From the NCBI GenBank assembly GCA_032690845.1, contig CM064430.1:44985882-45049881 (forward strand): 64,000 nt of DNA, read 5' to 3'. Position 1 is the first letter of the stretch. Every line of letters begins with the position of its first letter. Source of the stretch: Eleusine coracana subsp. coracana. Taxonomy: Eukaryota; Streptophyta; Magnoliopsida; Poales; Poaceae. Of the stretch, positions 11,173 to 23,330 are shown in pieces. Under the pieces are notes generated by a model. The model made no database searches. It saw nothing but the letters and a program-made list of their open reading frames with translations, and had not been told where the DNA came from. The position numbers were made by a program, and so were the translations under genes.

Positions 11173-12978
11173 AAGCATAAGTGACTTATTGATTGTGCTA
11201 AGAAGGCAGTCAAACTTACAGACAAAACTGGAAAGGAATTGGAATATGTGGTCGAACCACTCATCACTAGCAAAGGAGCAACTAATCACATTGTGTTGAA
11301 TCAACTTGATGCTACCTCAATCAAAGACATCAGCATTGTCAATGAGTTCCCCGATGTTTTTCCAGAGGAATTATCAGGTATGCCTCTGGACCGTGACATC
11401 GAGTTTGTTATTGAATTAGTCCCTAGTACTGCTCCTATTTTTAAGAGACCCTATAGTGTGGCTGCAAATCAGCTAGCTGAACTTAAGGAACAACTCCAAG
11501 AGTTGTTAGATAAGGGTTATATCCATCCTAGTGCATCTCCATGGGGAGCCCCTGTTATATTTGTTCCCAAGAAGGATGGTACTCAGAGGATGTGTGTTGA
11601 CTATCGTTCTCTCAATGAGGTCACCATCAAGAACAAGTACCCCTTGCCTAGGATTGATGACTTGTTTGATCAGCTTAAGGGAGCATGTGTTTTCTCCAAG
11701 ATTGACCTCCGATCTGGATATCATCAATTGAAGATCAGGGCAACTGACATTCCCAAGACCGCTTTCATCACTCGATATGGCTTATATGAGTATACTGTTA
11801 TGTCATTTGGATTAATCAATGCTCCTGCATACTTCATATGTCTAATGAACAAGGTTTTCATGGAGTATTTGGACAAGTTTGTTGTGGTGTTCATTGATGA
11901 CATCCTTATTTTCTCAAAGAATGAGGAGGAACATGAAGAACATCTTTGTCTGGTATTGCAAAAGCTAAGAGAGAATCAACTATATGCCAAGCTTAGTAAA
12001 TGTGATTTCTGGTTGAAGGAAGTCTCATTTCTTGGTCATATTATCTCTAAAGGAGGAGTGTCTGTGGACCCCAGCAAGGTGAAAGATGTGTTGAGCTGGA
12101 ATACACCTTGGAGTGTTATAGATATTCGAAGTTTTCTTGGACTAGCAGGGTACTATAGAAGATTCATTGAAGGATTTTCCAAGATAGCCAAGCCCATGAC
12201 TGAGCTGTTAGAGAAAGGAAAGTCTTTTGAGTGGACACCGGAACGTGAAGCCAACTTCCAAGAACTAAAGAAGAGACTTACCACAGCACCTGTCTTAACC
12301 ATACCTAACATGGAGAAGCCATTCTCAATCTTTTGTGATGCTTCAAGGCAAGGTTTAGGATGTGTGCTCATGCAAGATGGCCATGTGGTCGCCTATGCTT
12401 CAAGGCAATTGAGGAACCATGAGGAGAAATATCCAACCCATGACTTGGAGTTAGCAGCAGTGGTTCATGCTCTCAAGATCTCGAGACACTACATCATTGG
12501 TAAGAGGTGTGAGATGTATTCAGACCACAAGAGTTTGAAATATATATTCACCCAGCCAGACTTGAACCTTAGGCAGCGAAGATGGTTGGAACTCATCAAA
12601 GATTATGATCTGGGAATCAACTACCATCCAGGCAAAGCTAATGTTGTAGCAGAGACATTGAGCAGAAGGTCTTATCTCAACATGTTATCAACTCGAGAGT
12701 TGCTACCTGAATTCTGTGAAGAATTTCAGAAGCTTAACCTGGGATGGGTATACAACACCGAAGTCATTGCAATGGAAGTTGACTCAACTCTGGAGCATGA
12801 CATTCGTAAAGGACAACTTGAAGATGCTAAGATCCAAGAAATCAAGCAACTTATTGAGAAGGACAAAGCTCCAGGTTTCACAGTGGATAATGAAGGAACC
12901 TTATGGTATAAGAAAAGGTTATGTGTGCCTGATATCAAGGAAATCAAGGAGTTGATATTAAGAGAAGCCCATGATTAA
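11173..12978 (+). pseudogene. Chromovirus reverse transcriptase and RNase H
   Basis: A long open stretch in the same frame as the protease. RT motifs in order include KKDGTQRMCVDYRSLN, PLPRIDDLFDQL, FSKIDLRSGYHQ and the catalytic box VVFIDDILIFSK (the family has a D-D pair here). FLGHIISKGG follows. RNase H begins near FCDASRQGLGCVL with the YSDHKSLKYIF block behind it. The frame ends at a TAA (12976-12978), where the ancestral polyprotein would continue into integrase. This domain is almost intact even though its element is dead. Confidence 0.92.
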
Positions 12979-13008
12979 GATTACTCCATTCATCCAGGAA
13001 GTACAAAA

Positions 13009-14184
13009 ATGTATCATGACCTCAAGAGTCGATACTGGTGGTACGGAATGATGAGAGCTGTGGGTGAACATGTTGCACTCTGTGACACTTGTCAACAAGT
13101 CAAGGCGGAACGTCAAAGACCTACAGGACTCTTGCAACCCTTGAAGATACTGGAATGGAAATGGGAAGAAATTTGCATGGATTTTATTGTGGGATTACCC
13201 AGGACACAAGCTGGTTATGATTCCATATGGGTTATTGTGGATCGCTTGGCCAAGGTTGCTCATTTCATCCCTGTCAAGACCACATACACCGGACCCAAAC
13301 TTGCAGAGCTGTATATTTCCAGGATAGTATGCTTGCATGGAGTACCAAAGAAGATAGTGTCTGATAGAGGAACTCAATTCACATCAAAGTTTTGGAAAAC
13401 GTTACATGAGTGTATGGATACAAGGTTGAATTTTAGTTCAGCCTATCATCCCCAGATGGATGGACAGACGGAAAGAGTGAACCAAATTCTCGAGGATATG
13501 TTGAGAGCTTGTGCACTCAAGGATAGCAAGAGTTGGGAAAAATGTCTGCCATATGTAGAGTTTTCCTACAACAACAGCTATCATGAAAGCTTAAAGATGT
13601 CTCCATTTGAGTTGTTATACGGACGTAAATGTAGAACTCCTTTGTTCTGGAATGAGACTGGTGAGAATCAAGTCTTTGGACCAGAGATTCTCTGGGAAGC
13701 TGAAAGACAAGTTCATATTGTCAGGGAGAACTTGAAGCTTGCACAGTCTAGACAGAAGAGCTATGCCGATCATAAAAGAAGAGACTTGAGCTTTGAAGTT
13801 AGTGATTATGTCTATCTCAAAGTATCTCCCATGAGAGGACTTCATCGATTCAAGGTCAGAGGAAAACTCGCACCAAGGTACATGGGTCCATTCAAGATCA
13901 TAGAGAAAAGAGGTGAAGTTGCTTATCAGTTGGAACTGCCACCACAACTATCGGATGTGTATGTTGTTTTCCACATCTCACAGTTGCGGAAGTGCCTACG
14001 AGTTCCAGAGGAGCAAACGCCTATAGAGCAGTTGGACATTGGCGAAAATCTTACATATCAAGAGTTTCCCGTCAAGATTCTGGAAATATCCGAAAGAGTC
14101 ACGAGGAACAAGAAGTACCGCATGTGCAAAGTACAATGGAGCAATCATACGAAAGAAGAAGCCACTTGGGAGCAAGAAGACTAG
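13009..14184 (+). pseudogene. Chromovirus integrase with chromodomain
   Basis: Same frame as RT, after one stop. The second half of the zinc-binding HHCC motif shows as CDTCQQVKAE. The DDE core shows D in CMDFIVGLP, D in VSDRGTQFTS and E in GQTERVNQILEDML. The C-terminal domain has the RGKLAPRYMGPF block. The end (about 14105-14184) reads KYRMCKVQWSNHTKEEATWE, the signature of a chromodomain, which directs insertion to marked chromatin. The domain ends 80 bp before the 3' LTR. Confidence 0.93.
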
Positions 14185-14248
14185 CTCAAGGGAGATTTTC
14201 CGGACTTCTTCTCTGACCAACCCGAATCTCGAGGGCGAGATTCATCCT

Positions 14249-14258
14249 AAGGGGGGGT
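14249..14258 (+). other. Polypurine tract of the chromovirus
   Basis: AAGGGGGGG lies six bases before the 3' LTR start (14264), the standard position for the plus-strand primer. Confidence 0.8.
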
Positions 14259-15589
14259 TGGTATGTAACACCCTATTTTTCATATTTTGCAAATTATTAA
14301 TTTATTAATTTAGTCTTATTTAATTAGGATGTTAATATTTTTCTTTAGCTATAAAGATTATTTTCTTGATTTATTTAATTATGTAATTAAAATATATTTT
14401 GTGTTGTTGCATCATGCTGGAGTAGAAATGCAGTAGGTTTTTATTGAGTGAAAAAAAATATTTGAAATTTCGAGTAGAAATCGGTTTTGAATTAATTTAG
14501 TAGTTCAAAACAATTTTTGAAAAGGATTTAGAAAAGAATAAGGAATTTTTCCTGGTTCTTGGGCCACTTTCTTTCCCCGGCCCATCCTTTCCCTTTCCCA
14601 TCTCCCTCTCTTCTTTCGGCCCGCTAGCCCACCCGCCTCCCTCTCTGTTTCGGCCTTGGGCCAACTCCCCCCCGTGCAGCCCAGACCGCAACGCAACCCA
14701 GCTCGCGGCCCAGCGTGCCAGCCAGTGTGCCCCGCAGCCCAGCTCGCCCGCCCGGCCCAACAACGCGCGGCCCAGCTCCTCACCCCCACCCGCTCGCTGA
14801 CACCCCGACCCCAACTGTCATCACACTCCTCCCGCCTCTCTCTCTTCCCCCACCGACGCAGTCACCCGCTCGATTCCCGCCTCTCCGGCTCCCTAACCCG
14901 ATCCCGATCTAGTTGCCCAGATTAGAATACCCCAAAGGGGTATGCGCCCGGTCCATGGTGGACTGTGGACCCTTTGGTCAACGCCGGTCCACGGGATCCG
15001 TGGACCTGGTCCACACCTTTTAGGGTTTATTTTAAATCCGAAAATCTCTGGATAATGGCAATTTTTCAGTTAGGCCCGTGTATTCTATCTTAATTAGTTT
15101 TTAACCCTAATTTTCTACTGAACCTTTAGTTTAATTATATTCTAGCCCTATTATTTTCATAAATATTATTTTGGCCCTGTAGTTTTATAGAAACACCCAT
15201 GTACTTATTTTAATTATATTTTTAGCCCTGTGTTTTTACACTTAGGCCCCTACACTTAATAATAATTATGTTTAGGTCCTAAAATTTTGCAAAAACAACC
15301 TTACACTTTTTAGTAATTATTTTTCAGTCCTAATAATTTACACTTTAGTCCCTATAATTTTATAAAATTATAAGTAGGTCTCTAAACCTTGCTGTTTTTA
15401 CCTTTTTGCCCCTAAAACTTCAAACTAGCATAACTTTTCGACTGTAACTCTAATTTAGGTGATTTTTACGCTCACGGAATCATAGGAATGCGTACTATCT
15501 TTTAGTACTGTTTTCATAGTCATTAGGAAATGTTTAGTGTACGGTTCCTTATTTGTTGTGTTTTTCTTTTCTGGTATTTATCGATATTA

Positions 15590-16900
15590 GAAGAGGAGCA
15601 GCTCTAGAATTTCCAGGATCTTGACTTTGAGTAGCAACCAGCGGTAGAACATGGCAAGTGTCCTTGACCATATTGCACCTATAAGGATTAGTTTATTTTC
15701 ATGCATGCTTGTCTAAATTTGAATCTCTTGTCATCTACCTTTCCTTATTATTCCTTTTTTGCTTGGGTTATGGTTTAGTGTAAGGATTTTGGGTACGTCT
15801 TGCTAATGCAGTGCCTTGGGGATTTAAATTGAATAATAATAAACTTGACTAATATTCACTTGACCCTAATTATCATTTGGGTAATTTAGATGACCCAAGC
15901 AGGAGGATGTTGAGGATGGTGCGTGTATGCACAAGTACGGGTAATGTACTGTTTGGTTTGTGGTCGTGCCTGCTTGCGGTCATATAAACCAAATTCGTGG
16001 AGCGGCCACCCAGGAAAACAGCGCAAAGCACAGGGCTGATATGGGTAGGCGTGGTTTAGTAATAGATGTCTTTCCACTTTTGCGGGCGTTCGAGGAAGGA
16101 GGACGAGAGGGTTACTTTTGACCTCAGGTGATGATGGATTACTTCTAGCCACGGTGCCAGAGGGGGCCTCTATAGGGACGGTTAATCCCGCATCGGAGAA
16201 ATCTTAGCGTGGATGTTTTGCAAGCTGGGAAGCGCTTTGAAAGACCATGTGGTGATCTCTTGGCCACACACCTACGATAGTGTGTTGGCAACAAGGAGAC
16301 TTTAGTCACCGACGTGTGATAGAATCACCAACCTGTGGGTAAAGTTGTGCATCCTCTACAGAGTTTAAAACTATTATAACAGCCGTGCTCATGGTCATGA
16401 GCGGCCTGGATTCTTGCATGATTAGATTGATACTTGGGTGGATCTGGTGGGTAACCAGATTTTGGTGGATCTGGTGGGTAACCAGATTTGGGTGGTAGCT
16501 GCAGGTGGGTAACCTATAGTGTTCTAATATGAGTGGGTAACTCATAGTTCTGCTATCGATGGGCAACCGGTAGTGTGGGACAGGTGGTTAACCTGTTGGG
16601 ATATTTTCACCTACTAAATAGGATGCTTTGAGTCATAGGATGCGTAGTGTAGTAAATCTGTGTCAAGCCTATTCTTGTTTTTAGCTTACATGTCATATTT
16701 TCCCCCACTTGCTGAGTATGGTATGTACTCACGCATTGTTGTTTTCCCTATTTTTGTTGTTGTTATATTACTGCTGCTCAGACGACGCTGGTGAGATGGA
16801 CTACGTGGATGAGGACTACTACGTGGATGTGGACTGCCTGTGGCGTTATGGAGTCTTCCGCTGTTTTCTGTTAGATCTTGATGTATTCCAAACTATGTAA
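15590..16900 (+). pseudogene. Putative small acidic ORF, 3' LTR copy
   Basis: Exon A (about 15590-15653) reads E-E-E-Q-L-stop-N-F-Q-D-L-D-F-E-stop-Q-P-A-V-E-H, ending before GCAAGT. Exon B starts at 16782 after CTGCTGCTCAG and reads DDAGEMDYVDEDYY. A deletion then removes the stop, and the frame runs on to 16900. Both stops in exon A are TAG where another copy has CAG, so each copy lost the frame on its own. Confidence 0.38.
16442..16596. repeat. Hairpin array, 3' LTR copy
   Basis: Same series as in the 5' LTR: 16442-16460 and 16469-16487 (ATCTGG/CCAGAT), 16499-16519 (CTGCAGG/CCTATAG), then ATGAG/CTCAT, CTATCGA-type and ACAGG/CCTGT. The first hairpin has G-C where the 5' LTR has A-T at the loop-closing pair, a paired change. 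The last is perfect here and imperfect in the 5' LTR. Confidence 0.8.
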
Positions 16901-17779
16901 TAATTGTATGATATAATAATAATGACATTGGTTTTACTGTTATTTCACTTTTGTTATGTATACGTGAAAACTTGTTCCTGGGCATGTATACAGAAGCATT
17001 CGGTTTTGGCCTTAAAATCGGGTGTGACAGTAAGTACTCCCATCCAAGGCAAAACAAGCACCAAGTGAATCATAAGAATCTAGCCAGTTTCAATCTCAAC
17101 TAGGGCAACAAGCATTCATAGAAAATGAGCTTCACAAACGCTCACATATGCAATAGAGACTCAATTGATCAAGTGTTTATTTTTTATCCTTATATGTCCT
17201 CTTATCCATACGGAGGGTCGCACAACTGGGTACGGCAAACACTCCGAGGCCTCAAGTCATAATGTTTGGATTTAGCACTTTAGAATTATTCTTGATCAAA
17301 AGCACTTAGCAGATTATCCACAGTTTATTCACAAGACAAAACAGCATGCCTTTGCGGCAAAAGAAACACAAGTTCCCATAATGTCCCATCATGAGCTAAA
17401 CATTTGCAAAGCCTTCCATTTCGCAAACACAAGGTGCCAAAGCCAACATATCCTCTAGACTAGCCTCAATGCAAGTTTCAACAAGGATAAAAGCAATTAT
17501 ACACATGCTGAGCAAGTTTTAGCAAGATTAGTTCATAAGGTTCATAAAAAGCGTAGTTTACCTTCAAGATTAGCAAGTTGCTCACATGAGTTTATAATAG
17601 GCCATCGAGAAAATCTAAGCATGAGAGATTACCATCACATCCACACAACTCAGCTCAAGCTCAATCATAGCAAAGAGAAATGCATGAAAGCATAAGAATC
17701 AAAGCTCATCTATCAATGCATATATTACATATGAGATGCAATGCATAAAAAGGTAAGATACAAATATACAAGTGAACAT

Positions 17780-19153
17780 CTACTCCCCCTCAAATGATGT
17801 CATAAGGATGACAAGTTCCCCCCGAAGAAAAGCATTATCTCTCAGAAAGTGGAATCGCATATTGATGTGTTTAACCTTACCATGTTGGATTGGGCTTTTG
17901 GCTAAGCATATGGCACTGGAGTTATCACACATGAGTGGAACACTCTTAAAGGTTAACCCATAGTCCCTCATGGTAGATACAACCCATAGGGTTTGTGAGC
18001 GGCAGCTACATACTCAGCCTTTGTGGTGGATTGGGCTACACTCGACTGCTTATGAGAAGACCAACAGATCAAAGAAGTACCCAAGAAATGGCAAGTACCA
18101 GAAGTGCTCTTCCTATCAATTCTACACTCAGCAAAGTCCGCATCTGAATACCCAATGAGATCAAGAGATGAAGATGCAGAGTACTAAAGACCGAACTCAA
18201 GGGTGTATTTGAGATACCTGAAGATGCGCTTGACATCCTTGCGATGAGTCACCCTTGGGGAAGCTTGAAAACGAGCACAAAGACACACCGCAAAGTGTAT
18301 GTCGGGTCTTGTTACTGTCAGGTACAAGAGGGAGCCAATCATGCTCCTATACTCCCTTTGGTCCACCGCTTCACAGTCTTCATCTGGGTCAAGTGCCGTT
18401 GTAGTGGACATTGGTGTAGATAATGGCTTCACATTAACCATGTTGAAATTCTTCAGGAGATCCTTCGTGTACTTGGCTTGATGTATGAAAGTGTCTTGCT
18501 TGCACTGCTTGATTTGAAACCCAAGAAAGAAGGTGAGCTCGCCCATCATTGACATCTGAAATTCACTTTACATGGCTTCCTGAAATCTGGACACAAGAGC
18601 ATGAGAGGAACCACCAAAGATGATATCATCCATATAAATCTGAACCATTAGAGTCATTGTCATGCTTGAGAGTGAACAAGGTTTTGTTAACGTACCCCAT
18701 GACATACCCACGCTCTAGCAAGAAAGTCTTAAGCCTAGCATACCATGTCCTAGGTGCTTGCTTTAGCCCGTACAAAGCCTTCTAAAGCTTGTACACACGG
18801 TTTGGGTATTTGTGGTGCTCAAAGCCAGGTGGTTGTTTTACATAAACCTCTTCCTCTATGAAACCATTTAGGAAGGCACTCTTGACATCCATTTGATAGA
18901 GTCTAATGCCCTTAGAGGCAGCAAATGCAAGCAAGATCCTAATGGCTTCTATGCGTACAACAAGAGCAAAGGTTTCCCCATAGTCTAAGCCTTCCACTTG
19001 ACTGAAACCCTGGGCAACAAGCCTTGCCTTGTTTCTAACAACCTCACCATCTTTTCCATGCTTGTTTTTAAACACCCATTTGGTTCCTATGACATTGACA
19101 CCAACAGGAGGCTCTACTAGGATCCAAACTTTGTTTCTCTCAAGGTTCTCCAA
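17780..19153 (-). pseudogene. First copia element: reverse transcriptase and RNase H, degenerate
   Basis: RT begins MENLERNKVW with WVFKNKHGKDGEV, ARLVAQGFSQVEGLDY and QMDVKSAFLNGFIEEEVYV. The middle (18556-18781) is broken by stops, though the catalytic MDDIIFG-type box can still be read near 18630. It resumes with GELTFFLGFQIKQ and ends the RT at YRSMIGSLLYLTVTRPDI (18184-18555). RNase H remnants (17780-17971) keep MCDNSSAICLAKSP, then H-I-N-M-R-F-H-F-L-R-D. This order, after integrase, marks the copia class. There are multiple stops, so it is inactive. Confidence 0.88.
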
Positions 19154-20832
19154 CTCCTCATGTATGGCACTAACCCAATGTTCGTTAGATAGTGCGTGTC
19201 CAACATCCCGGGGTTCAAAGGTTGCAACAAAGAGGGAATTGGTAAAGCAAGCGAGATGTGCTGACCTTGACCTTGTTGTCCTCTCATAGAGATTACAATA
19301 ATTTGTTGAGGTGGATGTTGATGTTGAATGTGGTGAGGAGCCTCTCTCTTAGAGCGTACCTCCCCCTCAACCACAGCTGGAGCTCGCTCGACAGCTGCTG
19401 AAGTAGATGTAGAAGCTTCTGGACCCTCTGCTGGAGTGGTGGTAGCAGCAGGAACAAGCTCAGATGAGAGATGAAGTGAATCATCGTCATCATCATCAAA
19501 GCCCTGTAGGTCCTCTTCTACAAAGATGCTTTCCTTCAGCTCCTTATCACCTGCAGACTCAATCTCATTCCTTGCACAAGAGTTTGATTCATCAAAGGTT
19601 ACATCGCAGGACTCTATGATGGTGTTAGTTTCCAAATTCAAAACTCTGTAGGAATGACCATGAAGGGTGTAGCCAAGAAAGATGTCATCAGAAGATCTCG
19701 ACTCAAACTTATCAAGATTGCCACGCTTGAGAATGAAGCACTTGCAGCCAAAAGCACGCAAATGAGAGACATATGACTTCCTCCCAAAACGTAGCTCATA
19801 AGAAGTCACATTAAGAATTGAGCGCAAGAAAACCCAATTGGAAACATAGCAAGCAGTGCTAATGGCCTCAGCCCAGAACCGCCTCGGAGTCCTATGCTCA
19901 TCAAGCATGGTCCGGGCCATCTCCACCAAGGTTTTGTTCTTTCTTTCGACCACACCATTCTGCTGAGGAATATGAGGTGCTGAAAACTGATGCTGAATAC
20001 CATGCTCAAGACAAAAAGCATCAAAAGAGGATTTCTTGAACTCGGTGCCATTATCACTACGAATTGCTTGTAATGCACCAGGGAGTTCCTTGAACAACCT
20101 CAAGGCTAAGCTCCAAAAGTGATGAAAAACTTCATCCTTGCTTTCAAGAAAGTAAACCCAAGAGTAGCGAGAGTAGTCATCAACAATCACAAGAACATAC
20201 CACTTCCCACCCATCGAACAAACTCGAGAAGGACCAATAGTGTCCATATGAAGTAACTCTCTAGGGCATTCAGTCATCACCAAATTGATTGGTGGATGAG
20301 AAGCGGCAATCATTTTCTCATGACGACAAGGAGCACAAACCAAATCCTTATCAAATTTGAGCTTAGGCAATCCTCGGATCAAACCTAGGCCACTCAAGCG
20401 ATATAACAAGTCAAAGCTCATGTGACCCAGTCTCCTATGCCATTTCCAGAGCTCAGAAGAAGATTGAGCAAACAAGCACTTGTGAGAACCAGGAGAACCA
20501 GCAAAATCAGCCTGAAAAACTCTGCCAATGTGAGAAATCCCAAAAACCAAAGAACCACTCGAATCAAGAACACAAGAAGCATTCGACTTTAAGCGCACTT
20601 CCAAACCAACATCAAGCAGCTGAGAAACAGATAGGAGATTGTACTTGAGAAACTCAACCAAACCAACATCCTTGAGAGTGAATTTTTCATTTACCTTTAC
20701 CGCGCCTCTTGCCTTCACTCTCCCTCTCTTGTCATCTCCAATGGTCACATACTCCCGCCGCTTCAAGGGAGTGAGGCTGGAGAACCACCTTGCATCTCCG
20801 GTCATGTGGCGTGAACACCCAGAGTCCATCAA
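19117..20832 (-). pseudogene. First copia element: protease and integrase region
   Basis: A 571-codon open stretch. It starts MMDSGCSRHMTGD, the copia protease active site (D-S-G-C). The pre-integrase zinc finger shows WHRRLGHMSFDLLYRLSGLG and CAPCRHEKM. Integrase catalytic residues sit in MDTIGPSRV, IRSDNGTEF and QQNGVVERKNKTL. An acidic D-run and Ser/Thr/Ala-rich linker follow before RT. It is the best preserved part of the element. An upstream stop separates it from gag. Confidence 0.9.
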
Positions 20833-20928
20833 CCATTTGTTCTCCAGGCCTCCGACTGCTGCCTACGTAGAATGAGAAGGAAAAGTTGATGGCTTAGTGT
20901 TGGGGTTAGTCAAAAAGCATTTGGAAAT

Positions 20929-23300
20929 CTAGCACTTAACCATACGACCGGTAGTAGTCATCACAGTTCTTTGCACATTATCATTCGAACGCATGGGACG
21001 AGAACCACGATGGGGAAAACGTGGCCTGTCAAAGTGTCTCGACTCAAACCTTGGGTTGTGAGAATAGAAATCATCTATGTGAAAGCCAAATCCACGCGAG
21101 TGACGCTCACCACGATGGAGAAAACATGGGGCACCAAAGCGCTGCTGCGCAGAGCCTCTGTTTTGTAAATCAAAGCCATATGAGGGATGACCCTGTCCAC
21201 AATAGGCACGAGAAAAAGAGCAAGGCTGAAAGTCAACAAAATCATCATAAAAAGCATCCCTAGTCAACTCAGCTTGTTTCCTCTCAATCCTCTTACGCCT
21301 ATAACAGAATTCATCCAATTGGCCCTTACGACCACAAAACATGCAAATGTAGACACCCTTAGGATTAGGCTTGGTTTGCATGGCAGGCTTGGGTTTTGGC
21401 TTCTCTGTTTGCTTTGGGTTGAAGGAGGGTTTTGGATTGGGTGGATAGTATGTGTCAGTGGGTTTGATGGTATTTTCCTCATCCTTGTAGCTGGAGCTAG
21501 GTACAAACTTACCCATATTTTCATTCTCTTTGTCAACCCTCTCAAATCTCAAACCCGAGTTATAGGTTGACCTAGAAGCACTCTCCTTCACTCTTGCCAA
21601 ATCACTCTCAATCTTTTCTTCACTCACTAGGGTTCTCTAGAGCCTAGAAACAAGATAGTCATTTTCCTGAACTACGACTTTGTTTTTCTCCCTAGTGATT
21701 ACTAGCTTGTCCTTGAGGGTGACACACACTTCACACGGAGGTGGGACAACTTTCGAGCGAGTCTCATGAAGCAGCTTGGACTCAAGCTCTTTGACTTTGA
21801 GAGACTGAGCTTCCAACTCATCTGTGAGCTTGGGGCACTTCTGACATGCACCCAAAAGAGTTGGCCTAGCTTTGAATTCCTCAAGCTCCTTGAGGGCACT
21901 CTCAAGCTGACTGGCAACTTGAGCATGCAGACTCTCCCTCTGACTCAGATCATTCATCACAACTTGACAAGACTCACACTCTACAACAATGTCATCTTTA
22001 GCAAGCTTAGACCTAAGCGAAGCAATTCCAAAATCAGCACTCTCCAACTTAGCCTTAATTTCTGTACTCTCACGAATAGCACTACAAAGCTTATCATCTT
22101 GCAAGAGCAGAACATCACGCAAATGATCAAGTTCGGAAGAGAGCTCATCAAGAGTGGGATGTACCTCGCTTATGTCAGTGTCGGATCCGGAGTCAGTGTC
22201 GTGGTCGTTCTTTGCCATGAAGCAAAGCCCGGTGAAGTCATCCTTCGTCTTGACTCGTGGCTTCTCAACCTCCTACTTTGAGCTTGTAAGGCCTTCGCTT
22301 GATGTGAGGTCCACATCTCTCAAGGTGGCAACACAGGCGCGTGCAATGGCCTTGGTGAACTTCTTGAAGTTCTTGCTCTTCTTGTAGAAGCGGTTCTTCT
22401 TCTGCTTGAAGTCTTCAGTGTTGTTGTCGCGGTACCCGACCTTCTTCTTCTTCTTGGGACAGTCAGCAATGAAGTGTTCTGGGTCACCGCACTCGAAGCA
22501 GGTTCTTGAACCACCTTCTCTTCTCTCCTTGTGAGCAAGGACAACTCCTCATCAAGAATGCACTCAATCTGTTCATCGGAAGCTGTAACAAGAGAAGACA
22601 AAGCAAACTCCAAAGAAGACTTATCAAGTGAGGGGTTAGTTCCATAAGAAGCATCACTGTGACTACCCTTCTGAGAGCTAGAAAGCAAAGCCATGCTAGA
22701 AGCAGGAATAGTAAGATTAGGACAAGATTTCCTAGACTGTTCATGATATTTTAGCTTACTATATAGTTGCTCACAGTTCAAGGTGTTGAAGTCAGCAGTT
22801 TCTTCTAGAGCAGCAATTTTAACCCTCAAACATTTTTATCAAGTGAGTACAGCAGTTGCTTAGCTCTATCATTGTCATTGTACACAAGGTTACCACAAGT
22901 TCGCAAGTTGCACATAATTGCCTCAGACCTACGAAAAGTGTCATTTAGTGACTCTCCAGGTTTTTGTGCAAAGGTTTGGTACTGTCTATTGTAAGAATCC
23001 TTATGCATAGACTTGACTTGATTGATACCCTCATGGTACGTGCAGAGCTTATCCCAAATAGCATTAGCAATATCAAGGTGTGCAACGCGATCAAGTTCAC
23101 TCCTACTAAGTGCAGAGAGCAGAATATTGACAGCTTTGGAGTTGTTCTCATACATGGTTAACTCACCTGTAGATACAGTGTTCAGGTCTTGTAGTATAGC
23201 ATACTCCTGCTCAACAATCTTCCAAATTACACATCCTTGACTCAGCAGATACGCCTTGGTCCGTGACTTTCAGTAGGGGAAGTCCTCTCCATCGAACATC
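20929..23300 (-). pseudogene. First copia element: long gag, fragmented
   Basis: Pieces in order on the minus strand. First is the UBN2-type capsid region (about 22826-23300), with FDGEDFPY, a stop where the family has W, then HLDIANAIWDKLCTYHEG. A coiled-coil stretch rich in Glu/Leu/Lys follows (21637-22218, MAKNDHDTDSGSDTDISE). Then comes a zinc knuckle CMFCGRKGQLDEFCYRR (about 21280-21350), followed by an Arg/Phe/Gly-rich tail (20929-21240). Zinc fingers that differ from CX2CX4HX4C and a gag above 700 residues fit the SIRE lineage. Shifts near 22220-22320 and 22829 break it. Confidence 0.82.
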
Positions 23301-23316
23301 CATAGCTTAACAGCAC

Positions 23317-23328
23317 GCTCCGATACCA
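23317..23328 (-). other. Primer binding site of the first copia element
   Basis: On the minus strand it reads TGGTATCGGAGC, a complement to tRNA-Met, two bases inside the right LTR. It confirms that the right LTR is the 5' LTR of a minus-strand element. Confidence 0.85.
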
Positions 23329-23330
23329 AT

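Larger units (their letters stand above)
5174..17029 (+). mobile_element. Ty3/gypsy chromovirus (Tekay-like), full length but defective
   Basis: An 11,856 bp element with 5 bp target duplications GTAAG at 5169-5173 and 17030-17034. Both LTRs start TGTAACACC and end TGTGACA. A primer site for initiator tRNA-Met, gag-pol in the gypsy order (protease, RT, RNase H, integrase), a C-terminal chromodomain and a polypurine tract are all present in order. Very long LTRs with a short, about 4.9 kb, interior fit the Tekay/Del branch; that lineage call is inference. Stops, frameshifts and a damaged protease motif make it non-autonomous. It lies inside the first copia element, so it is younger than that element. 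Confidence 0.93.
14264..17029 (+). repeat. 3' LTR of the chromovirus, internally deleted
   Basis: 2766 bp, same ends as the 5' LTR, with scattered substitutions and small gaps. Near 14900 it joins CCCTAACCCGATCCCG directly to CCCAGATTAG, so it lacks about 475 bp that the 5' LTR has (about 6774-7248), with CCGAT-type microhomology at the join. The lost part includes the candidate TATA box. It keeps the empty target site of the nested solo LTR. Confidence 0.92.
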
